Assembly (NCBI RefSeq): GCF_010015445.1
Contig: NC_053128.1
Location: forward strand, 5,900,127 to 5,964,126
Length of the DNA: 64,000 nucleotides
Reading direction: 5' to 3'
Source of the DNA: Perca fluviatilis
Lineage: Eukaryota > Chordata > Actinopteri > Perciformes > Percidae
Shown here: positions 1-13,300 of the stretch, piece by piece
Layout of the letters: each line of letters starts with the position of its first letter
How positions within the stretch are numbered: position 1 is the first letter of the stretch
The notes under the pieces: model-generated
Database searches by the model: none
Seen by the model: the letters and a program-made list of their open reading frames with translations, nothing else
What the model was told of the DNA's origin: nothing
Program-made: the position numbers and the translations under genes

Positions 1-1382
<1,382 letters not shown>

Positions 1383-1748
1383 CCAAATTAGTTGCAGTCA
1401 GTTTTCTTCAGCCAGTCTGCAGACGTGTTCAGGGATCACCAACAATGTGATGGATCCTTTTCCATCATCCATTCAGTTTATCCTCCTCCGTTAGATCCAT
1501 TTTACAGTTAAGTTCATTCATGTATGTACAATCCCAGTGAATAATACCATACCATTAGAAATCCATTTTCACAAATCCTGAGGCAGCTGAAGACACCAGA
1601 AATCCAAAAAACATTCCTTTTAATTTGAGGCCGGTGAGTCCAGCCCCTTGCTTTTGTTTTGGCGAGTTATTAGGAGAAAAACGTGTATTCCACGTGTATT
1701 CAGTTCGATTCACTCCCCCTTCGTATGATGGACAGACCAACTGATGAA

Positions 1749-2012
1749 TCAAAATCCCATTCGAGACTTCTTCCTCTTGGGCTGCGACGCCTGCGACAGC
1801 CCCATCCGACCCTGTGAACTCTGGGAGAGGGACTGAGACTGGGAGAAACCTGACCAGACGGCGGTGTCCTGGGACAGATCCATCCTGAGGCTCCTCTGAG
1901 GGACAGACTGGGAGCTACGGAGCTGAGTGGAGGACAAGGCCATAGGTGGAGGTGGGTGGTGCACAGTGCTCCCCTCTTCCAGGAAATAACCGTCATGCTG
2001 CGAGGGCTCATC
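1749..2012 (-). CDS. taf1c: TAF1C last coding exon E16 with stop codon
   Basis: 87 codons plus TGA, phase 0 in, acceptor TTTTTCTAG. It runs [15 protein letters not shown] through glutamine/serine-rich repeats ([18 protein letters not shown]) to [10 protein letters not shown] and stop. The last residues equal the mammalian KKPRMGF ending, which confirms the strand and the end of the gene. Confidence 0.95.
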   Translation of the reverse strand, partial: DEPSQHDGYFLEEGSTVHHPPPPMALSSTQLRSSQSVPQRSLRMDLSQDTAVWSGFSQSQSLSQSSQGRMGLSQASQPKRKKSRMGF

Positions 2013-3925
2013 CTAGAAAAACAAACAAAAGTTGTTGCGAGTTTAAAGGCAAGTCATGATTCTGTATTTTCAAAGGGCCTTTCTTCTTCGTCTCCTTAGG
2101 ATTTCGGATGCTGACCATGTATTCACAATGTCCCCAGTTTGACTCCTGCTGGAGACCTTTGTTGCATGTCATCCCTCCTCTTACTTCCTGTTCATGCCCA
2201 AAAAAAGAAGTTTTAAAAAGGCCCACAGTGCTGGGTTTATATGCTTGAGGTGCATGCATGATTAACTAATAAGAATTAGGGCTGAATGATTAATTGCAAT
2301 TAAATCGCAATATGTTAAAATGCGATTTTTTTCATTGCAAAAGCTGCGATAACGCTCTGGTCACATGACACGCCAGAGTAAAACAGTCTGCCGAGGAAGC
2401 ATCAACTTGCCAAGTGCAGGGTATTGTGCAAAAAAGGGCTGCATAATATATATCTTTTTTTTGTAGTCATTGCAATATTAACTAGCGCAAAAACCGCATT
2501 GCGAAAGGTTGCGACATATTGCGAAAGACACTCAGATTTTGTGTGTTGGTTTGATAGAAGATATCAGTAGAAAACTGCACTTTAAAGTGTAACTGTATAA
2601 ATGTCACTTTTTTTTAGTGGTGCCTTTTATATTCAATTCAATGTGTTCAATAAAAGAATGTTGGTTTTATTTGTTATAAATTCAATAAGCAATTTGTTGT
2701 ATTTTAGCAGAATACCGAAAGCAACAGAAAGGCAGAACTGAGTACACTTTAATATCTTCATTCATCGCAAGAAATATCATTATCGCCATATTCAGCAACT
2801 TTATCGCATATTTTCCTCATATCGTGCAGTGCCAGTGCAAAACCTGCCCTGCTAACGTTGCTACCTCGCGGGGCTACACTACTAAGCTGTGTTACCACTT
2901 TAAAAAAAACACCTAAAAGCCATGTACGAGAGTTGCACAGCTAAAAAGCTGAACACCAGTGTGTCAAGTACGCAAAAATATTACCCGACAGGGATCACTG
3001 ACCGAAATGTTTGGAAGTGTTCATATGAACGTACTTCAGAACGGAACGTGGAAATTACTCAAGCATCGCAAAAGATTTGATGCACCTCAGCACGGTGACC
3101 AAGCCTGGGCTCACAGCTTGGATAAATACACTGGCTAAGTGGTACAACATGCCCTGCCGCACATTTTAGCCATGTCGCCATATAGGAGTTACACAAAAAA
3201 TATAAACAGAGTCGCCGCGGAGTTGAAAACAAAGGAGTTTTTTAAGCTGCTATAACTGACGTGGTCAAGCCGTTGGATCACTATGGCTGGCAGTGCCATC
3301 CTCATTGTGCACATAGAGCCTCCATATTTAAAGACTGTCCAGTAAAGTTCTCCTTGCCATTCTCGCTCCAACTTACGCTACTCTCGTAACCGCCATACTG
3401 CGATAAGAAAAACACTAAACCGTCACAGCCCTAGTGTAATGTTCACTACATACCAGAAAACTGAACTAGTAGACGGGGACTGGAGGAACAGCTTTTCTAT
3501 TTTAAGATCATTAACATTGGTTGGGTAAAACCCTTGTTATGGGGAAAATCACCAAAAGGGTTTTTCTGTATTTAAGGAAATCTCAGACTCAGCTTCAGTC
3601 TAAGCTTGGCCTGATGAGCAGACTGAATTCACATTTCTTTTCACTGCACTCGTTCAGCATGCTATTGTGTTCACCTTTGCCAATGTCATGCTGGGAGGGG
3701 GTTATTTTGTTTTGCCCAAACAAATCAGAGTGAGTTACTTATTTATCCTGATAAAGCTGGAGTGTGAAACCTTAGTCTCCCCCATTTGGCAGCGAGGGTA
3801 ATTACACAAACACTGTCGACGTGCATAAGAAAAGCAGCGGGAATTACTCCTAATTTCCTTGGTTGCAGAACGGCTCCGTGCTCTGCTATCCGTCAATACC
3901 CACCAGGTCCGGATTTGTTGTTGTG

Positions 3926-4020
<95 letters not shown>

Positions 4021-5025
4021 TACATACATATACATACATACATACATATATATATATATATACACATACACACACACAACCTATTCTAGGGTTTACAAAG
4101 ATGGTCTGAAAAAGGAAAAACATCCAGTATGCTGCAGTCCTGGGGGGCGAAAATGCCTTGTTGATGCTAGAGGTCAGAGGAGAATGGGCCGACCGATTCC
4201 AGCCGATAGAAGATCAACTTTGACTCAAATAACCACTCGTTACAACCGAGGTATGCAGCAAAGCATTTGTGAAGCCACAACACGAACAACCTTGAGGTGG
4301 ATGGGCTACACCTGCAGAAAACCCCACCGGGTACCACTCATCTCCACTAAAAATAGGAAAATGAGGCTACAATTTGCACAAGCTCACCAAAATTGGACCG
4401 TTAGACTGTCTGATGAGACATTCAGATGGTAGAGTCAGAATTTGGCGTAAACAGAATGAGAACATGGATCAGTCATGCCTTGTAACCACTGGGCAGACTG
4501 GTGGTGGTGGTGGTGTAATGGTGTGGGGAATGTTTTCTTGGCACAGTTTAGGCCCCTTAGTACCAATTGGGCATCGTTTAAATGCCACAGCCTACCTGAG
4601 CATTGTTTCTGACCATGTCCATCCCTTTATGACCACCATGTACCCATCCTCTGATGGCTACTTCCAGCAGGATAATGCACCATGTCACAAAGCTCGAATC
4701 ATTTCAAATTGGTTTCTTGAACATGACAATGATTTCACCGTACTAAAATGGCCCCCACAGTCACCAGATCTCAACCCAATAAAACATCTTTGGGATGTGA
4801 TGGAACGGGAGCTTCGTGCCCTGGATGTGCATCCCACAAATCTCCATCAACTGCAAGATGCTATCCTATCAATATGGGCCAACATTTCTAAAGAATGCTT
4901 CCAGCACCGTGTTGAATCAATGCCACGAAGAATTAAGGCAGTTCTGAAGGCGAAAGGGGGTCAAACACTGTATTAGTAGGGTGATCCTAATAATCTTTAA
5001 GGTGAGAGGGTGTGTTTGCACGCAC

Positions 5026-5111
<86 letters not shown>

Positions 5112-7262
5112 CATTCAGTCGAAAAATTTCCGAAATATGATTTTACTCCAGCTTCTGTGTAGACTGGACAGATTAGTTAAATCGTTAGTGGCAAACCAAC
5201 ATGACGCGTGTCTGAACACAACACTTTCCTCTTACCTGTGGTGCAAACAGAGAGCTGAGGTAGTCCTCAGCTGGACGCTTGTTGCTCCTCTGATTGGCCA
5301 GTGTGGAGTCAGGTTTTGGTGTCTGAGACAGGGCAAGGGTGCGGGAGCTGCTGGGAGTCTGCTGGTCACCTTGTTTATCTTTAACACTTTGAGGTGTGGT
5401 GGTCGGTGTGTAAGCTGGAGTGTCAGTTTGCATGGTGGAGGGTGTTGAGGCTCTTGGCGTCCCGCACTCCAAAGAGCCCTCCAACTGGGACATCTTACTT
5501 TCGGTGTCTGACCACGCCCCCTGGCTCGCTGCAGAGGACCAGCCAGTTGAATCGGAAAAATCGCCCAGCTCTGACTGGTAGCTGACAGACGAGGTGAAGC
5601 TCCCGGACAGCTCCAGGCGTCGGCCGGTGGCTCTCTTTGCCTCCTTCTCCCTCCTCCTTTTCCTCTTCAGAGCCTCCACCTTCTCCTCCCTGTTCAGCCC
5701 CAGCTGATCCTCCCACCACGCCCGCCACGCCTCCTCCCCCTGCCAGGAGAGGGTCAGACGTTGGCTGATCTGATCTCTCCATATTTCTGTATCCACCGGG
5801 TCTGGCACCATTACCACATCTGGAGCCCCGAGGGAGGCGGAGACAGCACTGTGAACCAGCAGCGAGCGTTTGGACATGCACGCTCTCAGATCACGCCTCA
5901 GGCTCTGCACAGGCTTAGCTTTTGTCGAATATCTCTGTGCCTCATCTCTCTCATCTTCAGAAAGGTGGAGGAGGCCTCCAGTTTTGACTGTCAAGTGCTG
6001 TAGGCAACGTGGACGGGGCTTCTTATCACGACTCTTATGCATCAATTTCTGGAGCCAATGTTTCCACGTGCTGAGAGCGCCGTCACTGAGCTTTACTGGA
6101 GTCTGCCACTCTGAGGGACCAATGTGACCCAAACTGCTGGCTTCCTCAGTATTATCAGCTGTATCTTTACCCACCTTTCCATCTTTCACACCTACTTCCA
6201 ATCCACACACTTGATCCAGCTCTGGATCATAGTTGACGATGACCTGCAGCCCAAACTGCTTCAGGTTTTGACCTTTCCCTCCAGAGTCGGAATCCTCAGA
6301 GGAAGAGTGAGAGTTCAGCACTCGTTGTTCCCTCTCTGGTGTTTCAGCCACAAACCTCTGCACAGTTGGACCCTGAGTCGGTCCGATTACACCCTCATCG
6401 CTCGATGTGTCCGATACAACCATCTGAGAAGGTGGTTGAAGCTGTTTGGCTGGTTTTCTCCCTGAAGTTGTGGCTTCTTTTAGAGTTGGTTGTGGCAGAA
6501 GATCATCATCTGCTGCTGGAGGTCGACCGGTGTCAGGCTGCTCAGGCTCGAGGATCTGGTAGAAAATATCTCCCCCCCCCCCCCCCCTGCCTTACAACAC
6601 CCCCCCCCCCCCCCCCCCCTTTTTTTTTTTTTTTTTACACCAAGACCTGATAACATAACAAAACAATGTATAACAACATACTAAACACAAAGGTTTAGCC
6701 ACGTCATACTTGTATGATTATCTTTTTTCAAAAGTAAGAGTTGGGAATATTATGTCAACTGTACAAAGAATCTGTTGTATCTTGTCATGTACTGAGCACA
6801 GTATTTGGGGTGCTGCGTGCAGTCACTGCTCCGAGCAGTTATTGGTCAACAAATAGCTTTGTGTAGGTTTTTTGATGGTTAAGTAACAAAAAAGCCAGAA
6901 CAGAAAAAGCAGATGCGTCTGAGGTAAATTACAAAATAGTGTCTCTATGACAGAATTTGTCCGCAAAAGAGCACGGACACGTTTCAACTGTAAAATGTCC
7001 CGCTCAGTACATATATTGGTCTCAATTCTTCAATAACCAAATCTTTAGCGCACACACGCATGCACGCAGTTTGGACTTGGACCAGCTGGAAATGGAAACT
7101 AACTTTTTTCTAAAAGCAAGGACTTTACTAAGAGTGACTAGCAAATTAAATGAGTGTTTTTCACTTTGTGTGTGTTCGCCGTCACACTCCTGTGAGGCAA
7201 CCAGCTGTGCAGCAACACACAAGTTTCTGATGTGTCGTCACTCACACTCACACACACTCACA

Positions 7263-7317
<55 letters not shown>

Positions 7318-10300
7318 GCAGCAGGTGAGGACAATCTGCTGGTAGCGATGTCCATGCGGTGAGGGATCTGGACAGGAAGGTGTTTCAGACTGTCTCTGGG
7401 TCTGAGCAGTGCCCGAGGAGGACCGTGAGTGGAACAGGCCTCCGCTCTGCCTCCTGAACACACACACAAAGTTTTATACAGATGTTTAGTACGAACCTTG
7501 ACACTCTTGAAATTACAAAAAGGGACCAATACTGAAACATAAATTTTACACAAAGTTGTAGAAAAGTCAGTTGACTGTCCACTGACCCGAGTACTGCAGC
7601 AGTGTGATTTCCTGAGAGCTGTGGGACCCCAGCAGGACCTTAGTGGTCTTAGCCCCACAAACAGCATGACAAAACATGGGTGGGGACTGCATCATGTGAT
7701 CCCACTTGAGCATGGGCATGCAGGGGAAACGCTCGTCCATGATGTAGGCTGAGAACTGACAGAGAGAGAGGTACCGTCAGAGAGACAGGAATTTAAAAAA
7801 CACTTTCTGAATCTGGAAAAAAAGATCAGACTGCTATAATAAGAAATACTTTATTGATCCCCCAAGGGGAAATTACATTTGATAGTTTTTACAGTTTAGT
7901 TTTTAGTTATATGATCCAGCAGGATGTATGAGCTGGACGGGTGCTTGCGTGGAATGTTAGCTTGTGAGATCAGTGTTTTTGTATTTTAATAAAATAACAG
8001 AGTGGCGAGTTGTCTCTTGTAAAGGGATCATCTGATCGCATCAAATCAGGCATCAGGATCACCCGGTTTAATTTACACTAATGCTAATATTCGCTGATGA
8101 GAAAATATTTCCCTGCATAAGTGAAAACTTTGACCTGCTGGTGGTATTGGAGGAAATGTCATCCCCAGAGGATCATTCATCCTCTGGGGATCACGAATTA
8201 TTTTTCATGGCAAGATATTGCAGTCTGGACGAAAGTGGTGGACTACTACTATCCATAAGGCCATTGCATAAAAAAAGAGCTACATTTGAATGGATGCAAA
8301 TTCTGGAAGTGCATTTGATAAAATGTTCAAACCACCCCATAACTGCAAAAACTCAAAAGCATTAGCAGGCTGTTTGTAGGCACAAGTCTACATTTAGTCT
8401 TTTCTAAGTGTGCATTTTATGTTTCAAAATTCTTTATTAATCTTCTAGTTAGGGCTGGGCAATATATCGATACTATATCAATATCGTGATGTAAGACTAG
8501 ATATTGTCTAAGAGTTTTGGATTTCGTAATATGGCATAAGTGTTATTTTTTTTCTGGTTTTAAAGGCTGCATTGCGGTAAAGCAATGTCATTTTCTCTAC
8601 TCATACGGTTACTAGCCTTTCTATAATTTGCCTTTACCCACTTAGTCATTATATCGCCATAACTGATGATTATTTATCAAAAATCTAATTGTGAAAATAT
8701 ATTGTTAAAGCACCAATTGCCAACCCTACAATATGTCGCAATATCAACATCGTGGTATTTGGTCTAGAATATTGTGATATCCGATTTTCTCCATATCGAA
8801 TTTTTGGTTCAATGGATACCACACATAGGAGTAGTCGTTTTCTTTAACGTCTTGAAATCTCGTTTTCCTCCTACATAGTTGAACTTCAAACACATGAGAA
8901 CCCTAACATTTAACAAGAATTTGAGAGAAGAATTTTCCTTAAAGTCAGCCTGACATATTTGGTATCTTTGGGAACTTAAGTATATTTACTAGAATTTAAA
9001 ATAATGTTCAGAATCAGAATCAGAAAAGCTTTATTGCCAAGTATGTTTACACACACGAGGGATGTGTCTTGGTATCGTAAGTGCAAATCACATTAAAACA
9101 TTAAAGCAACATGCACAAACACACCGACTCTGTGGGTTTAAACAAATTTTGGACAAGGTATGTACATGTGTACATTTGTGTTAATATCCATGTACCTGAG
9201 TCGTGATGAGGTGCTGGAAGGGATGGACATCTCCCAGATATCTGGACAGAATAAGTCTCTCCCCACTGCGACACTCCGGGGTGTTGCTGATGCGAAACAG
9301 AGTGTGATTCGAGACAGGACTCACCTGGAGGGACAGAAGAGGAAGGGGAGGGAAAGAATAAGTCCAGGCCTGGACAATTCCTGGTGGCCTGGCTAGCTGA
9401 TTGGCCCCGAGTGTCAGACTCTTGTTAACCCTTACACCGCCGACATTACTCTTACATAAATAAATTTGGATGCTGCTGTCTGAATGTTACATCCAGAGTT
9501 CAAAAGTACAAAAAGATTGCATTCTACTCTGTGCTTAAAAAGCAGGTTAAAGGTGCAATATGTAATACTGACAGCTAGCGTTTAAAATGGTTACTGCAGT
9601 CCAAAAAAATATTGGAGTCGTCTCCCCTGCCCCTCCTCCCCAGACTCGAAGTTCACGGGGGATGCCAGGTTAAGAACGTTGAACGTAAAGTCCCACCACG
9701 TCAATGTTAGCTAGATGCTAGTCTCGCATTGCCAGACATAGCCAGAGTAGCTAGATGCTGGCTATGTTGACAGTCATAAAAGCCCATGCTCTCGCGAGCT
9801 CTTTCCCCGGCTGACAGTCACCTTTTATCGGCTAAACGTTATAACAACAACAGTTAGAAAAGGCCGCGGCCTCGCGGTCCTCTGTACCCAACTGACAGCC
9901 ACCCTTTCTCTGCTTAAAATTACTGCAACAACCGCTTAAAAGACCACAACCTCGCGGTTGTCTGTACCCAGTTCACAGTCACCGATTGTCAGTTACAGCC
10001 GCTGAACAGAAGTGGGGGAAGAATTTTGACAGGGGGGAGATTTTTGATTCTACTACTTTCCAGAAACCGTTAAATATAAGAAATTAAATAAACATGTAGC
10101 CATTCTTCCATGAAGATTATAACTGTGTCAAAGTTTATGTGTAGATAAATCAAAAATATTTGATGCATGATCTACAAAATAATTGTAGATTGTAAAGGAG
10201 AAAATACTGGCTTTAGCAATGTTGTCAGAGAAGATAGTATATCAACTTAGCAGGTTTCCTTAATAACTGATGATATATTGTGCTCATCTTTTGATTTAAT

Positions 10301-13300
10301 ACAATATATTAGATATTGGTCCTTTAAGAAAACAATGGAATAGGTCTATGAATGTAACATCACCGGCAGTTCAGGTTTGTACACTTAAAAAGGTGCAATA
10401 TGTAATACTGACAGCTATTGTTTAAAATAGTTACTGCAGTACAAATTCAAAATACTGGAGAGAGTCATCTCCCCCGCCCCCTCCTCCCCAGACTTGAAGT
10501 TCATGGAGGTTGCCAGGCTGAGACTGCAGCATCCATAGTATCGCTTTACCAGACCCTCCTCCAAAGCGCGCTGAAGGAGCATCCACAACAATGTTGCTAG
10601 ATGCTTGTCTCACATAGCCAGACATTACTTCACAGCACAGCGGAGTAGCTAACGTTAGATGCTAGTCTCACATTGCCAGACATTACTTCACAGCACAGCA
10701 GAGTAGCTAACGTTAGATGCCGGCTATATTGACAGTCATAGAAGCCTGTGCTCACGCGGAGCTCTGTACTCAACTGACAGACAAACTTTATTGGTTTAGA
10801 ATTACGGCAACAATCTCTAAACACACTGCATTTACATTTACACCCCATTTACAGCCCCCCTCTCGTGGCTTAAAATAACTCACAGTTGACGGCTACGGCC
10901 ACTGAACAGGCTACATGTTGTAAACAGCCATGGCCCGCATACCTGCTCCTCCGGTTACGTTAGCAGGGTTAGCAGGGTTAGCATGGCGGGATCACTTTAC
11001 TGGCTGTGTCTCAATTTGTTTTTGCGAGTAACCAACTTGGGTACTCTAGCTCTATAATTCAATGTGAGTACACAAATGCTGAAATAACATAAAATGCCCG
11101 TCCCTTGTAGTCGTGATAAATTCGCCTGAAGCTAATGCTTAACAGTTCAGGAGGAAATTAGCCAACACGGCGTCCTTTTGGGCTCTTAGCTGTCTCCATC
11201 TTTCAAATACATCTCCAATATTTACCCGGGGTTTGTTACGTCTCTGGTCACGTAACTGTTAGGTTGGGTAGAATTTATCTCCGTTGATCCCGTTCGTTTG
11301 TGTGCTGCTTTCATGGCTGTACTAACGTTACAGCTGTAGCGCGCTGAGTTTACGTTTCTACTGGTATATCTGGCAACCCGGCCTGGCTGTCAAACTGGGC
11401 AGTTGATACCAACACACAGGCCAAAACATAAACAGAAATTCCGTCACGGAACAGAAATTTCAAAAAGGAGAAAATACTGGCGTTAGCATTGTTGTCGGAA
11501 AAGATAGTATTTCAACTTAGCAGGATTCCTTAATATCTGATGACGCATTGGGGTCATTTTTGGATTTATTACAGTAAATATATTATATATTGGACCTTTA
11601 ACATACTGTAACTACTGCCGTATTAAACCCTCCGAACCCAGTCTGCTAAACGTTGTTTTATTATTTTGATGTTGAAAATAGTTATTAAATATTATGTATC
11701 ATAATATTAAAGCCCAATCAGTTCAATATATTTTTTTATGTTGAGGCTAACTGTGTTTATAATTGTGATGTACTCATATACTGCACAATGAGGAATTCAA
11801 GTACAAAATACTAGTTCTGGTGGTGTCCTCCCCAGTCTCGAAGTTCACGGGGGATGCCAGGTTAAGAACGTTGAATGTAATGTCCCACCACGTCAATGTT
11901 AGATTCTGGGTGTGTGCGAACACGCTAGCTTTTTACTAAATATGACGTGTAAACCCCCTACCTATTTCCAGCATGTAAGGGAATTGTTCCCGGGTTGTGA
12001 CCCAGGTAGTGTCTGAATTGGATTAACCTGTGTTGACTGGCTTGGTTTAAATTGACAAAAGAAGGGTGGTACACAGGTCAGATAACCCTGGTCATTGTTG
12101 TGAAAGAGATGTTGTTAATCTACACTGCGTTCTTTGAGAAAAGACTAACTTAACTCAGTGTTGTCCACACTGGATAAGGAAAAAACATTGAGCCAACCAC
12201 CTAATGTCTTGTCTCACCCTAATGTCTGTGAGCTCCACCCCCGTCCTGTCTGCGTACAACATCACCCTTGGGTGGGCGGAGAACTCGCACCATCGCCATG
12301 ACGACTTAGCGTTGAAGTACAGGTTGCTGTCTTCTTCCCGAATCTTCTGCATCCTGATAGGAAAGAGTGTCACTTTAATTTTAAATTTGACTTATGATTG
12401 AACTTGAAACAGATAAGACCTGTATTTGTAAGAAGAATGAGTAAACACTTTCCTGTCTAAAGAAAAAAAAAAAAAACTTTCTCACCCTCTGCCAACAGTC
12501 CACAGGTTTGCTGCTCCACTTTCACTTGCCACTAGAACTTCACCTAAAACATGAGGACTGAAAACACACAGCAGACAGCAGATGTTACTTTACCCCTTTA
12601 CCTACTTGGGACATTTTCAGAACTCAGAAACTTTCTGTCACCGAACATCAAGGATGCAGGGGGAATTGAACTACCATCCTGCAGCAGTGCTGCTCCTCCC
12701 TCATGGTCACTCACCTGACGTTGATGCAGGTTGCGACCTCTCTGGTGTTGACAACTTGCAGCAGACGAGGTTCATTTCGTTCGCTGAACCTCCAAACTCC
12801 ACACAGGTGATCCGACCTCACTGCAACACAACCTGCAAACAACAAACATGTTAAAATGTCTGCACACTTTATTGGTTACAAAAGTTTCCTTTCCATCAGA
12901 CGCCTGATTTATATATTATACGGCATAGCCGCAGCCCACAATTTAGCAAATGTGCAGTGAAGAGAGAGAGAGAAAAAGAGAAAGAGAGGTGTGTGTTGAT
13001 GTGTTTGAAGTTAGCAGTAAAGTTACAGCTGTGAACATGGCAAAAGAGTGTGTGTACTAGGGCTGCTCGATTATGGAAAAAATAATAATCACGATTATTT
13101 TGGTCAATATTGAAATCACGATTATTTAACACAATTACTCATTGACCTTTGGGTATAATGAGAGGGTATTAAGAGTCTTTGGATCAGAATAAAATCTGTT
13201 TCACTACTGTGAGTCGGCTCAGCTTTACAGATATCCCACATAACGTTACACAGCTAATGAACAGTTCCACAGACATAAGACAATGTGCATCTCACATCCA

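Noticed and set aside
3735..4432. Several overlapping open frames with Tyr-Ile repeats
   Set aside because: Artefacts of the (TA)n tract; only the Tc1 part after 4084 is meaningful.
5185..6465. Plus-strand frames opposite TAF1C E15
   Set aside because: Shadows of the real minus-strand exon, which matches TAF1C.
8081..8365. 94-codon frame in the TAF1C intron
   Set aside because: No family resemblance and no splice support; it contains a hairpin typical of repeats.
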